A DNA stretch of 27,388 nt from an uncultured Clostridia bacterium (GCA_934247855.1 CAKQKA010000006.1:1-27388); one strand, 5' to 3'. Positions 1 through 7,849 are shown, counted from the first letter of the stretch. Notes: generated from the letters alone by a model not told the origin. Program-made: numbers and translations.

Positions 1-20
1 GACAAGGAGGCGAAGCATAA
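1..20 (+). CDS. rpsC: Probable 3' end of rpsC (ribosomal protein S3), partial
   Basis: In one frame the first 20 bases read ...QGGEA followed by a TAA stop at 18-20, just before the rplP start. In the S10 operon rpsC directly precedes rplP, so this is probably the last five codons of S3. The AAGGAGG that serves rplP lies inside these codons. Only five residues are visible, so the identity rests on gene order rather than on sequence similarity. Confidence 0.4.
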
Positions 21-22
21 TC

Positions 23-463
23 ATGTTAATGCCTAAAAGAGTAAAGAGAAGAAAAGTACAGCGCGGAAGAATGAAAGGCAATGCCCATAAGGGTAACGTT
101 CTCGCTTACGGCGATTACGGTCTGGTTGCCGAAACCTGCGCTTGGGTTACTTCCAATCAGATAGAGGCATCGCGTGTCGCGATGACGAGATTTATCAAAC
201 GTGGCGGACAAGTCTGGATCGACATATTCCCCCACAAACCGGTTACAAAGAAACCTGCCGAAACTCGTATGGGTAGCGGTAAAGGTTCGGTAGAATACTG
301 GGTTGCCGTTGTTAAACCGGGCAGAGTTCTCTTCGAAATGTCCGGCGTTGCGGAAGCAGATGCGAGAGAGGCGCTTCGTCTTGCTTCGCACAAACTTCCT
401 TGCAAGTGCAAGATCGTAAAGAGAGAAGAGAATCAAGAAATTTCAGAAGGCGGTGAAGGCTGA
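23..463 (+). CDS. rplP: 50S ribosomal protein L16
   Basis: L16 is a 146-aa 50S protein that binds 23S rRNA near the A-site tRNA elbow and the peptidyl transferase centre. The start MLMPKRVKRRK is the family's typical N-terminus. Residues around 75-100 carry the conserved KPVTKKPAETRMGSGKG stretch, followed by WVAVVKPGRVLFE. AAGGAGG sits 12 nt upstream of ATG 23, which fixes the start. The C-terminal tail after residue 130 is acidic and variable. The TGA stop shares one base with the ATG of rpmC (TGATG), so translation of the two is probably coupled. Confidence 0.97.
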   Translation: MLMPKRVKRRKVQRGRMKGNAHKGNVLAYGDYGLVAETCAWVTSNQIEASRVAMTRFIKRGGQVWIDIFPHKPVTKKPAETRMGSGKGSVEYWVAVVKPGRVLFEMSGVAEADAREALRLASHKLPCKCKIVKREENQEISEGGEG

Positions 464-660
464 TGAAAGCTAAAGAGATACATGATATGACTAACGACGA
501 GTTGAACGCAAAACTCGGCAGTCTGAAAGAAGAACTGTTTAATCTTCGTTTCCGTCACGCGACCGGTCAGCTTGAAAATCCGAACGTTTTAAAGACGGTC
601 AAGAAGGATATTGCCAGAGTCAAAACCGTAATTCGCGAACGCGAACTCAAGGCTCTTTGA
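463..660 (+). CDS. rpmC: 50S ribosomal protein L29
   Basis: L29 is a 65-aa helical-hairpin protein near the polypeptide exit tunnel, where SRP and trigger factor dock. The sequence shows MKAKEIHDMTNDEL, then LKEELFNLRFRHATGQLENP, then a basic second helix ending VIRERELKAL, which is the full family pattern. Its ATG overlaps the rplP stop by one base and has no free-standing Shine-Dalgarno, consistent with translational coupling. Length is normal. Confidence 0.96.
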   Translation: MKAKEIHDMTNDELNAKLGSLKEELFNLRFRHATGQLENPNVLKTVKKDIARVKTVIRERELKAL

Positions 661-682
661 TTAAGGCGGGAGGCAATACAAT

Positions 683-937
683 ATGGAAAGAAATCTTAGA
701 AAAGAAAGAGTAGGACTCGTCGTATCCGACAAGATGGATAAGACCGTCGTTGTATGCGTAGAGCAGAAAGCGAAACATCCTCTCTATAAAAAGACAATAA
801 CTACCACCGTTAAATTCAAAGCACACGACGAAAACAACGAGTGCGGCGTAGGCGATAAAGTCAGAATCGTTGAGACCAGAAAACTCAGCAAAGATAAAAA
901 CTGGCGCGTTGCCGAAATCATCGAAAAGGCTAAGTAA
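683..937 (+). CDS. rpsQ: 30S ribosomal protein S17
   Basis: S17 is an 84-aa OB-fold primary binder of the 16S rRNA 5' domain. The conserved core VGLVVSDKMDKTVVVCVE (about residues 10-27) and the later VGDKVRIVETRKLSKDKNWRV motif identify it. GGGAGG lies about 9 nt upstream of ATG 683. It sits between rpmC and rplN as in the standard S10/spc order. Confidence 0.97.
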   Translation: MERNLRKERVGLVVSDKMDKTVVVCVEQKAKHPLYKKTITTTVKFKAHDENNECGVGDKVRIVETRKLSKDKNWRVAEIIEKAK

Positions 938-948
938 GGAGGACTAAT

Positions 949-1317
949 ATGATACAGGCTCAGACAAGATTGACCGCAGCCGATAACTCGGGTGCAAAAG
1001 AGATTATGTGCATTAAAGTCCTCGGCGGATCCTTCCGTAAATGGGGTAACATCGGCGACGTAATCGTGGCAAGCGTCAAGACGGCAACTCCGGGCGGCGC
1101 GGTTAAGAAAGGCGAAGTGGTCAAGGCGGTAATCGTCAGATCCACCAGCGGTTTAAGACGTGCGGACGGTACGCATATCAGATTCGACGATAACGCTGCC
1201 GTAATCATCGACGCTCAGAAACAGCCCAGAGGTACTCGTATCTTTGGACCGGTAGCAAGAGAACTTCGTGAAAAAGACTACATGAAGATCGTTTCTCTCG
1301 CACCCGAAGTGTTATAA
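949..1317 (+). CDS. rplN: 50S ribosomal protein L14
   Basis: L14 is a 122-aa beta-barrel protein at the subunit interface; it forms inter-subunit bridges and is the docking site of the silencing factor RsfS. The start MIQAQTRLTAADNSGAKE is characteristic. The internal SGLRRADGTHIRFDDNAAVII and terminal ARELREKDYMKIVSLAPEVL complete the family pattern. The Shine-Dalgarno AAGGAGG ends 8 nt before the ATG. In the E. coli spc operon the equivalent gene is the first cistron; here the junction with rpsQ is only 11 nt, so it is part of the same transcript. Confidence 0.97.
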   Translation: MIQAQTRLTAADNSGAKEIMCIKVLGGSFRKWGNIGDVIVASVKTATPGGAVKKGEVVKAVIVRSTSGLRRADGTHIRFDDNAAVIIDAQKQPRGTRIFGPVARELREKDYMKIVSLAPEVL

Positions 1318-1328
1318 GGAGAACAGAC

Positions 1329-1715
1329 ATGAAAGTTAGAAAGAATGATACCGTCAGCGTAATCGCAGGTAAAGATAAAGGTAAAACAGGTAAAGTTCTC
1401 CGTTCGATACCCGATACCAACAAAGTAGTGGTTGACGGCGTAAACGTTCAGAAAAAACATAGAAAAGCGCGTTCCGCACAGGAATCTTCGGGAATCGTCA
1501 ATCAAGCCGGTCCCATCGATGCAAGCAACGTAATGGTTGTATGCCCTGCATGCGGAAGACCGACGAGAGTCGGCTACGTTTTCGAGGGCGATAAGAAGAT
1601 TCGCGTTTGCAAACACAGCGATTGCGGTAAATCTTTGGACGTAAAAGCGGAAGCCAAAGAAACCAAGAAAGTCGCTAAGAAAGCGACTAAGAAAAAAGGT
1701 GCCGAAAAGGCATAA
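1329..1715 (+). CDS. rplX: 50S ribosomal protein L24 with zinc-ribbon-like insert
   Basis: L24 is an assembly initiator that binds the 5' end of 23S rRNA. The N-terminal KOW motif is clear (VSVIAGKDKGKTGKVLR, about residues 9-25). At 128 aa it is longer than the usual 100-110. The middle carries C72-x2-C75 and C94-x4-C99 flanking the conserved RPTRVGY stretch, which together look like a zinc knuckle; cysteine-bearing L24 forms are common in Clostridia. The last 25 residues are a Lys/Ala-rich tail (KKVAKKATKKKGAEKA), probably extra rRNA contact. Zinc binding is inferred from cysteine spacing only. Confidence 0.95.
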   Translation: MKVRKNDTVSVIAGKDKGKTGKVLRSIPDTNKVVVDGVNVQKKHRKARSAQESSGIVNQAGPIDASNVMVVCPACGRPTRVGYVFEGDKKIRVCKHSDCGKSLDVKAEAKETKKVAKKATKKKGAEKA

Positions 1716-1727
1716 CGGGAGGACCCA

Positions 1728-2324
1728 ATGGCAGAAAAAACGACTCAGGTTGCTAAAGAAGCTGCAACCGATTCAAAATACGTCAGCAGAGTAAGAGTTA
1801 AGTACAACGAAGAAGTTATACCTTACCTTATGAAGCGTTTTAACTATAAGAACGTAAACCAAGTCCCCAAACTTGTCAAGATCACCCTTAACGGCGGTCT
1901 CGGCGACGTAAAGGACAATGCTAAGAGCGTGCAGCTCGTTCAGCAGGAACTTACCGCTATCGCCGGTCAGAAACCCGTTTTGACAACCGCTAAGAAATCG
2001 GTTGCAAACTTCAAAGTAAGACAGGGTATGAACGTCGGTATCAAGGTAACCCTCCGCGGAGACAAGATGTACGACTTCTTCGATAAACTCGTATCCATAG
2101 CTCTTCCGAGAGTAAGAGACTTCAAGGGTGTCCCCACGAAATCTTTCGACGGCAGAGGCAACTACGCGATGGGCGTTAAGGAACAACTTATCTTCCCCGA
2201 AATCCAGTACGATCAGGTAGAAAAGGTAAGAGGTTTCGACATTTGTTTCGTTACCACCGCTAACACCGATGAAGAGGCAAGAGAACTTTTGAGAGCGCTC
2301 GGCATGCCCTTCAAAGCTGAGTAA
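1728..2324 (+). CDS. rplE: 50S ribosomal protein L5, N-terminally extended
   Basis: L5 binds 5S rRNA in the central protuberance and contacts P-site tRNA. The family core begins at YNEEVIPYLMKRFNYKNVNQVPKLVKI and continues with NGGLGD, the QKPVLTTAKKSVANFKVRQGMNVGIKVTLRG block and GRGNYAMGVKEQLIFPEI. The protein is 198 aa, with an extra N-terminal segment of about 18 residues (MAEKTTQVAKEAATDSKY) that most L5 proteins lack. GGGAGG stands 7 nt before ATG 1728, supporting this start rather than a later one. Confidence 0.97.
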   Translation: MAEKTTQVAKEAATDSKYVSRVRVKYNEEVIPYLMKRFNYKNVNQVPKLVKITLNGGLGDVKDNAKSVQLVQQELTAIAGQKPVLTTAKKSVANFKVRQGMNVGIKVTLRGDKMYDFFDKLVSIALPRVRDFKGVPTKSFDGRGNYAMGVKEQLIFPEIQYDQVEKVRGFDICFVTTANTDEEARELLRALGMPFKAE

Positions 2325-2338
2325 GGAGATCTTAGGAT

Positions 2339-2524
2339 ATGGCTAAAAAATCAATGATAAACAAACAGCAGAAAACTCCCAAGTTTTCTACGAGAGCTTA
2401 CACGAGATGCAGCATTTGCGGAAGACCCCACGCGGTTATCCGTAAATACGGTATCTGCAGAATTTGCTTCAGAAATCTGGCTTACAAAGGTCAGATTCCC
2501 GGCGTAAAGAAAGCGAGCTGGTAA
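2339..2524 (+). CDS. rpsN: 30S ribosomal protein S14, zinc (type Z) form
   Basis: S14 is a late-assembling protein in the 30S head. This is the short 61-aa zinc form with C24-x2-C27 and C40-x2-C43 around the RPHAVIRKYGICRICFR core, and the usual C-terminal PGVKKASW. The non-zinc paralogue seen in some Firmicutes is about 90 aa and lacks these cysteines. It lies between rplE and rpsH, the canonical position. GGAG is found upstream of the ATG. Confidence 0.97.
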   Translation: MAKKSMINKQQKTPKFSTRAYTRCSICGRPHAVIRKYGICRICFRNLAYKGQIPGVKKASW

Positions 2525-2539
2525 GAGGAGGAACGAAAT

Positions 2540-2929
2540 ATGACTGATCCTATTGCTGATATGCTTACCCGCATAAGAAATGCGCTGGTAGTCAAGCACG
2601 AAGAAGTGGATATTCCCGCTTCCAATATGAAAAAAGAAATCGCGAGAATTCTCCTCGCCGAAGGATATATCAACGGATACGAACTCGTCGGCGACAAGGG
2701 CGAAACTTTAAGAGTTTCCTTAAAGTACGGTCCTAAGGGCGAAAAAGTTATTTCCGGTCTTAAGAGAATATCCAAACCCGGTTTGAGAATTTACGCAGGC
2801 AAAGACGAGCTTCCCAAAGTCCTCGGCGGACTCGGAATCGCGATCGTATCTACCCCCAAGGGCGTTATGACCGATAAGGAAGCAAGAAAACAAAATCACG
2901 GCGGCGAAATCCTCGCCTACGTCTGGTAA
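2540..2929 (+). CDS. rpsH: 30S ribosomal protein S8
   Basis: S8 is a primary binder of the 16S rRNA central domain and in E. coli is the autoregulator of the spc operon. The start MTDPIADMLTRIRNA and the C-terminal half (KRISKPGLRIYAGKDELPKVLGGLGIAIVSTPKGVMTD... ending GGEILAYVW) match the family. Length is 129 aa. AGGAGG precedes the ATG by about 9 nt. No S8-target-like mimic of the 16S site was recognised by eye in the window. Confidence 0.97.
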   Translation: MTDPIADMLTRIRNALVVKHEEVDIPASNMKKEIARILLAEGYINGYELVGDKGETLRVSLKYGPKGEKVISGLKRISKPGLRIYAGKDELPKVLGGLGIAIVSTPKGVMTDKEARKQNHGGEILAYVW

Positions 2930-2944
2930 GGAGGTTTACGGTTT

Positions 2945-3481
2945 ATGTCCAGAATAGGAAGAGAGCCGGTAACTATCCCCGCAGGCGTTACCGTAGATGT
3001 TAAGGAAAAAGAATTTACCGTAAAAGGCCCTCTGGGCACTCTTACGCAGGACTACGATCCGATCATCACCATCAATGTTGACGGAAACGTTGCTCATCTT
3101 ACAAGAGCTAACGAACTCGGTCCTACGAGAGCTAAACACGGTTTATACAGAGCGCTTCTGTTCAATATGGTCGAAGGCGTAACGAAGGGTTATGAAAAAT
3201 CTCTCGTGGTAAACGGCGTCGGCTGGAAAGTTCAGATGCAGGGCAAAAAGCTCGTTTTAAACGTTGGTTATTCTCATCCCGTCGAAGTAGAAACACCCGA
3301 CGGTATCACCTTGGCTTGTCCTTCTCAGACGGAAATATCCGTCAAAGGAACGGATAAAGTTGCCGTAGGTCAGGTCGCAGCCAACATCAGAGCGATCAGA
3401 CTTCCCGAACCTTACCACGGATACGGAATCCGTTATAAGGATGAAGTCATCGTTCGTAAAGTAGGCAAGACGGGCAAATAA
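2945..3481 (+). CDS. rplF: 50S ribosomal protein L6
   Basis: L6 lies near the sarcin-ricin loop and the factor-binding site of the 50S subunit. The MSRIGREPVTIPAGV start, the KGPLGTLTQ motif and the C-terminal QVAANIRAIRLPEPYHGYGIRYKDEVIVRKVGKTGK block are diagnostic; two related L6 domains fill the 178 residues. AAGGAGG lies 11 nt upstream of the ATG and overlaps the intergenic spacer after rpsH. Confidence 0.97.
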   Translation: MSRIGREPVTIPAGVTVDVKEKEFTVKGPLGTLTQDYDPIITINVDGNVAHLTRANELGPTRAKHGLYRALLFNMVEGVTKGYEKSLVVNGVGWKVQMQGKKLVLNVGYSHPVEVETPDGITLACPSQTEISVKGTDKVAVGQVAANIRAIRLPEPYHGYGIRYKDEVIVRKVGKTGK

Positions 3482-3495
3482 AGGAGTGATATAGT

Positions 3496-3864
3496 ATGAT
3501 TTCTAAGATAAATAAGAATGAGGACAGAAAGAAAAGACACGCGAGAGTGCGTCTTAAAGTCAACGGAACTACCGAATGCCCCAGACTTTGTGTTTACAGA
3601 AGCCTTTCTAACATATACGCTCAGATAATCGACGACACCAAGGGTAACACTTTGGTAGCTTGCTCGACCGTTGAGAAAGAAGTTATGAAGGCAATCGAAG
3701 GCAAGGACAAGAAGGGCGCAGCGAAGATCGTTGGCGAACAACTTGCCAAAAAGGCTCTTGCAAAAGGTATCGAAAACGTCGTATTCGACAGAGGCGGTTA
3801 CCTTTACATCGGAAGAGTCGCAGCACTTGCAGACGGCGCGAGAGAAGCCGGTCTTAAGTTTTAA
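3496..3864 (+). CDS. rplR: 50S ribosomal protein L18
   Basis: L18 is a 122-aa 5S rRNA-binding protein of the central protuberance. The basic N-terminus (KNEDRKKRHARVRLKVNGTTECPRLCVYRS) is followed by NIYAQIIDD and GxTLVACST-type strands, then GEQLAKKALAKGIENVVFDRGGYLYIGRVAALADGAREAGLKF, the typical C-terminal signature. AAGGAGTG precedes the ATG. Neighbours rplF and rpsE are as expected. Confidence 0.97.
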   Translation: MISKINKNEDRKKRHARVRLKVNGTTECPRLCVYRSLSNIYAQIIDDTKGNTLVACSTVEKEVMKAIEGKDKKGAAKIVGEQLAKKALAKGIENVVFDRGGYLYIGRVAALADGAREAGLKF

Positions 3865-3876
3865 GGAGGCACGGTC

Positions 3877-4401
3877 ATGGCAAGAGAAAACAGCAGACCT
3901 CAAAAAAGACAACAAGAGAACGACGGCCTCATCAAGAAGCTTATTTGCGTTAACCGCGTTACCAAGGTTGTAAAGGGCGGACGTAAAATGCGTTTTGCCG
4001 CACTCGTAGTAGTAGGCGACGGCAACGGCAGAGTAGGTTGCGGTATGGGTAAAGCTAACGAAGTACCCGAAGCAATCGAAAAAGCAAGCGCGCAGGCTAA
4101 GAAGAATATGAAGCCCGTTGCACTTCTCGGCAACACTATTCCCCACGGACTTACCGCTAAATTCGGCAGAGGACAGGTTATCATGCTCCCCGCCGAAGAA
4201 GGTACCGGCGTTATCGCCGGCGGCCCCGTACGTGCCGTAATGGAAGCCGTAGGTATTACCAATATCAGAACGAAATCTCACGGAACCAACAACCCCATCA
4301 ACATGGTTAAAGCGGTTCTCAGCGGACTTTATCAGCTTAAGACCGCCGAACAGGTTGCCGCTCTGCGCGGTAAAACCGTAGACGAAGTTCTTAACGGTTA
4401 A
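3877..4401 (+). CDS. rpsE: 30S ribosomal protein S5
   Basis: S5 lines the mRNA entry channel and affects decoding accuracy. The 174-aa protein has the dsRBD-like N-domain (LIKKLICVNRVTKVVKGGRKMRFAALVVVGDGNGRVGCGMGKANEVPEAI) and the C-domain with GTGVIAGGPVRAVMEAVGITNI. The loop that in other bacteria gives spectinomycin resistance when changed (around VTKVVKGGRK) is wild-type-like here. AAGGAGG lies 8 nt before the ATG. Confidence 0.97.
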   Translation: MARENSRPQKRQQENDGLIKKLICVNRVTKVVKGGRKMRFAALVVVGDGNGRVGCGMGKANEVPEAIEKASAQAKKNMKPVALLGNTIPHGLTAKFGRGQVIMLPAEEGTGVIAGGPVRAVMEAVGITNIRTKSHGTNNPINMVKAVLSGLYQLKTAEQVAALRGKTVDEVLNG

Positions 4402-4413
4402 GGAGGGTAAATC

Positions 4414-4599
4414 ATGGAAAACAACACTGTAAAAGTTACTCTCGTAAAAAGTACCGTAGGTAGATTGAAAAATCAACAGGCTACCATTGCTGCTCTCGGA
4501 CTGCACAAAATAGGTCAGACCAAAGAGTTCAAAGACAGCCCGACTCTTCAAGGAATGCTCGCCAAAGTCGAACACCTTGTAAAAGTCGAAAAGAACTAA
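4414..4599 (+). CDS. rpmD: 50S ribosomal protein L30
   Basis: L30 is a 61-aa small 50S protein. The pattern VKVTLVKSTVGRLKNQQATIAALGLHKIGQTKEFKDSP followed by a short C-terminal helix is the bacterial L30 form. It sits between rpsE and rplO in the usual spc order. AGGAGGG ends 7 nt before the ATG. Confidence 0.96.
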   Translation: MENNTVKVTLVKSTVGRLKNQQATIAALGLHKIGQTKEFKDSPTLQGMLAKVEHLVKVEKN

Positions 4600-4618
4600 T
4601 CACAAGGAAGGTCAAATT

Positions 4619-5068
4619 ATGAGAATAGATACGTTACAACCTGCCGAGGGTTCCAGAACTTCCAAGAAGAGACTGGGCAGAGGTATCGGTTCGGGACTCG
4701 GAAAAACGAGTGCCAAAGGTCATAAAGGACAGTGGGCAAGAAGCGGCGGCGGCGTACGTCCCGGTTTTGAAGGCGGTCAGATGCCTTTGACTCGTAGAGT
4801 TCCTAAGAGAGGTTTTAAAAATCACTTCAGAAAGGAATATGCTGTCGTAAACATATCCGTACTCGAAGCAAACTTCGAAGCAGGTGCGGTTGTAGATTAC
4901 GATACTCTTTACGTTAACGGTTACATTACCGAAGTAAAAAATGCCGTAGGACTTAAAGTTCTCGGCGAAGGTCAACTTACCAAAGCTCTTACCGTTAAAG
5001 CGGCTAAATTCTCTGCAAGTGCGAAAGAGGCTATCGAAAAAGCCGGCGGTACTTGCGAAGAAATCTGA
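4619..5068 (+). CDS. rplO: 50S ribosomal protein L15
   Basis: L15 is a 149-aa protein whose long basic N-terminal extension threads into the 23S rRNA core. The glycine-rich start (RTSKKRLGRGIGSGLGKTSAKGHKGQ, then GGGVRPGFEGGQMPLTRRVPKRGF) identifies it. The C-terminal globular domain runs from about residue 75. The Shine-Dalgarno AAGGAAGG lies about 9 nt before the ATG. Confidence 0.97.
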   Translation: MRIDTLQPAEGSRTSKKRLGRGIGSGLGKTSAKGHKGQWARSGGGVRPGFEGGQMPLTRRVPKRGFKNHFRKEYAVVNISVLEANFEAGAVVDYDTLYVNGYITEVKNAVGLKVLGEGQLTKALTVKAAKFSASAKEAIEKAGGTCEEI

Positions 5069-5090
5069 TTGCGAAACGGAGGGCTAAAGG

Positions 5091-6413
5091 ATGTTTGAAA
5101 CCTTAAAAAACGCTTTCAAGGTTAAGGAAATAAGAGTCAAAATCTGGTGGACGTTGCTTTTTATTTTACTATACAGACTGGGTTGTTACATCCCCGTTCC
5201 CGGAATCGGCGAATCCTTAATCAGCAGTGACGCTCTTACGTCGGTCAGTTATCTCAATATTATGTCGATGATGACCGGCGGCGCGTTGAGCCAAGGCACT
5301 TGGTTTGCAATGGGTATAAGCCCTTATATTAACTCATCGATTATTATTCAGCTTCTTACCGTTGCCATTCCCGCACTCGAAAGAATGTCCAAAGCCGGTG
5401 AAGAAGGCAGACGCAGAATCAACAGTATCACAAGATACGTTGCTATTCTTCTAGCTATTGTTCAGACGATCGGTATTCTTATCAACTACGGTCAGGGCAT
5501 TGTTAAGCTCGAGGGCGATACGTCGCTTGCCGATCTCCTGTTCGGTCAGGCTTGGCTCGCTTATATCGTAGTAGTACTCATCTATGCGTCCGGTACCGCA
5601 GTAACCATGTGGATCGGCGAACGTATTACCGATTACGGTGTAAGCAACGGTATATCCATTCTGATCTTCGTCGGTATCATTGCTACCGCAGGTCAGGCAG
5701 GACTTAACTCATTCAAAACCATATTCACCACTACGGGTAACACCTCGAAAGAAGCTTTCTGGAAACTGATTGCTTATATCGTCGTTATCGTTTTGGTATT
5801 CGGCTGCATCGTGTTTGTGGAACTTTCCGAAAGAAAAATTCCCATTCAATATGCAAAACAGGTAAAGGGCAGAAAGATGTACGGCGGTCAGTCGTCTGTT
5901 ATTCCTATCAAGGTTAACGCGAACGGCGTAATGCCCCTCATCTTTGCGTTCTCCATACTTTCCTTCCCCGAACTCATTATGTCGATGTTCTGGCCGGGAA
6001 GCGGGGCTCTTGCTTGGTGGCAACAATATATGGGCACCAGCAGCTGGCTCTATATGATAGTGCTTTGTCTGCTCATCTTAGGATTTGCTTATTTCTATAC
6101 GGCAATTCAATTCCAGCCGGAAGAAATTTCCAAGAATATTCAGCAGAACGGCGGTTTCATCCTCGGTATCAGACCGGGTAAGCCGACCACCGAATATTTG
6201 AAGAGAGTTTCCGGAAGAATCACGCTCTTCGGCGCAATCTTCCTTGCACTGGTTGCATTGATTCCGTCGATCATCTTCAGATTTATCGATCCTACGTATT
6301 CGTCGGTATTCACCGCTACGGGAATGCTCATCGCGGTATCCGTTGCGCTTGAATTCAACACCGCTCTCGAATCGCAGATCATGATGAAGAACTATAAGGG
6401 ATTCCTTAAATAA
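5091..6413 (+). CDS. secY: Protein translocase subunit SecY
   Basis: SecY is the 440-aa channel subunit of the SecYEG translocon in the cytoplasmic membrane. About ten hydrophobic segments are visible, beginning with IWWTLLFILLYRLGCYIPVPG. The plug and TM2 region (MTGGALSQGTWFAMGISPYINSSIIIQLL) and the cytosolic loop ERKIPIQYAKQVKGRKMYGGQSSVIPIKVN are hallmark motifs. The C-terminal loop has the conserved FYTAIQFQPEEISKNIQQNGGFI, followed by TEYLKRVSGRITLFG. It is preceded by CGGAGGG and followed by a hairpin before adk. Confidence 0.98.
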   Translation: MFETLKNAFKVKEIRVKIWWTLLFILLYRLGCYIPVPGIGESLISSDALTSVSYLNIMSMMTGGALSQGTWFAMGISPYINSSIIIQLLTVAIPALERMSKAGEEGRRRINSITRYVAILLAIVQTIGILINYGQGIVKLEGDTSLADLLFGQAWLAYIVVVLIYASGTAVTMWIGERITDYGVSNGISILIFVGIIATAGQAGLNSFKTIFTTTGNTSKEAFWKLIAYIVVIVLVFGCIVFVELSERKIPIQYAKQVKGRKMYGGQSSVIPIKVNANGVMPLIFAFSILSFPELIMSMFWPGSGALAWWQQYMGTSSWLYMIVLCLLILGFAYFYTAIQFQPEEISKNIQQNGGFILGIRPGKPTTEYLKRVSGRITLFGAIFLALVALIPSIIFRFIDPTYSSVFTATGMLIAVSVALEFNTALESQIMMKNYKGFLK

Positions 6414-6429
6414 AAAACTATCGCATAAA

Positions 6430-6453
6430 CCGTTCCCCGAAATCGGGGAACGG
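6430..6453 (+). promoter_or_regulatory. Intergenic hairpin secY-adk (no U-tract)
   Basis: A perfect 10-bp stem (CCGTTCCCCG / CGGGGAACGG) with an AAAT loop fills the spacer between secY and adk. It is followed by TGGTGAAAAG, not a T-run, so it is not a standard intrinsic terminator. The stem ends inside the GGTGGTGA that serves as the adk ribosome binding site, so it could modulate adk translation or mark an mRNA processing or stabilising point. Confidence 0.6.
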
Positions 6454-6468
6454 TGGTGAAAAGATACT

Positions 6469-7089
6469 ATGAGAATTATACTTTTAGGTGCGCCCGGCGC
6501 GGGTAAAGGCACTCAGGCCGTAATGCTTGAAAAAGAGTACGGAATACCGCACATTTCCACGGGTGACATATTCAGAAAAAACATCAAGGAACAGACCGAA
6601 ATCGGGCTTGTTGCCAAATCGTATATCGATAAAGGTCAGCTTGTCCCCGACGAAGTTACCGTCAAGATTGTAGAAAACAGACTTAAAGAAGACGATTGTA
6701 AAAACGGCTTCTTGTTGGATGGTTTTCCCAGAACGGTCAATCAGGCGATTGAACTTGCCAAGATATCCGGCATCGATTACGTTGTCGATATCGAAATTCC
6801 TTTCGAGCGGCTGTTACGCCGTCTTACCGGCAGACGTGTATGCCCCGCCTGCAACGCTTCTTACCACATCGATTTTCTGAACGGTTCCAACAAATGCGAA
6901 TGCGGTGCGGAGCTTATTCATCGCGATGACGATAAAGAAGAAACGGTAACCGAAAGAATCAAAGTTTACACTGCGCAGACCGCCCCGCTTATAGATTTCT
7001 ATAAAGAAAAAGGAAAACTCGTATCGGTGGACGGCGATAAGGGTGTACAGGAAGTATTTGCCGAAATCGCAAGTAAATTAGGTAAGTAA
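6469..7089 (+). CDS. adk: Adenylate kinase, zinc-LID type
   Basis: Adenylate kinase catalyses ATP + AMP <-> 2 ADP in the cytosol. The P-loop GAPGAGKGTQ (residues 8-17), STGDIFR (AMP site), DGFPRT and the LID arginines are visible. At 206 aa it is a little shorter than the 215-217 of Gram-positive long-form enzymes. The LID carries C125-x2-C128 and C143-x1-C145; the usual second pair is C-x2-C, so one residue appears to be missing in the zinc loop. The ribosome binding site GGTGGTGA overlaps the end of a hairpin. map follows after 2 nt. Confidence 0.97.
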   Translation: MRIILLGAPGAGKGTQAVMLEKEYGIPHISTGDIFRKNIKEQTEIGLVAKSYIDKGQLVPDEVTVKIVENRLKEDDCKNGFLLDGFPRTVNQAIELAKISGIDYVVDIEIPFERLLRRLTGRRVCPACNASYHIDFLNGSNKCECGAELIHRDDDKEETVTERIKVYTAQTAPLIDFYKEKGKLVSVDGDKGVQEVFAEIASKLGK

Positions 7090-7091
7090 AA

Positions 7092-7829
7092 ATGATACAC
7101 ATTAAAACACCCGAAGAACTTGATAAGATGAGGGCTGCTTGTCGTATTACCCGCGACGTGCTGAACCTTATGGAAGAGAAAATCAGGGTAGGAATCACGA
7201 CCAAGGAACTCGACAGGATCGCATTCGATTATATAACGGGTTGCGGGGCAAAACCCAACTTTTTAGGTCTGGGCGGTTTTCCGGGGACGATTTGCGCGTC
7301 GATAGACGACGTTGTAGTTCACGGTTTCCCGTCGGACAGGCGCATTAAAGAGGGCGAGATCGTCAGTATCGACGTAGGCGCGTTTTATCAGGGCTTTAAC
7401 GGCGATGCGGCAAGGAGTTTTTACGTCGGGAACATCGATCCCGAAAAAAAGCGGCTGATAGAGGTAACGAAGCAGTGCTTTTTTGAAGGAATAAAAGGAA
7501 TTTGTGTGGGTAGCGCGATAGGCGACATAGGCTATCAGGTGCAAACCTATGCGGAGTCAAACGGTTTTTCCGTAGTACGGGAAATGGTGGGACACGGCGT
7601 CGGCAGAGAGCTGCACGAAGATCCCGAAGTACCCAATTACGGAAGAAAAGGCACGGGCATGCGCCTGCGCGAGAATATGACCATTGCCATCGAACCTATG
7701 ATCAATATGGGCGGCAAAGAGGTCATCATCGACGGGTGGAAATGCGTTACGCGTGACGGTAAACCGTCCGCGCATTACGAAAACACGGTTGCTATAACGG
7801 CAAACGGCGTTGAAATACTGACCCTATAA
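7092..7829 (+). CDS. map: Methionine aminopeptidase, type I
   Basis: This enzyme removes the N-terminal Met from nascent proteins. All five metal ligands of the pita-bread fold are present: D94 (in SIDVGAF), D105 (in NGDAARSF), H168 (in GHGVGRELHEDP), E201 (in AIEPMI) and E230 (in YENTVAI). H77 (VVHGFPSD) and H175 are also conserved. The 245-aa length fits the short type Ia form without an SH3-binding N-terminal extension. It starts 2 nt after the adk stop, so co-translation is likely. Confidence 0.97.
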   Translation: MIHIKTPEELDKMRAACRITRDVLNLMEEKIRVGITTKELDRIAFDYITGCGAKPNFLGLGGFPGTICASIDDVVVHGFPSDRRIKEGEIVSIDVGAFYQGFNGDAARSFYVGNIDPEKKRLIEVTKQCFFEGIKGICVGSAIGDIGYQVQTYAESNGFSVVREMVGHGVGRELHEDPEVPNYGRKGTGMRLRENMTIAIEPMINMGGKEVIIDGWKCVTRDGKPSAHYENTVAITANGVEILTL

Positions 7830-7849
7830 AAATAGATGGAGGTAAACCG

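Noticed and set aside
3433..4575. Long open frame on the minus strand (380 codons) opposite rplR-rpsE-rpmD
   Set aside because: It lies wholly over three certain ribosomal protein genes, lacks a ribosome binding site, and its Phe/Ser/Val-rich translation is the mirror of Lys/Glu-rich codons.
6430..6453. Intrinsic terminator after secY
   Set aside because: No T-run follows the stem, and adk and map are conserved co-transcribed partners.
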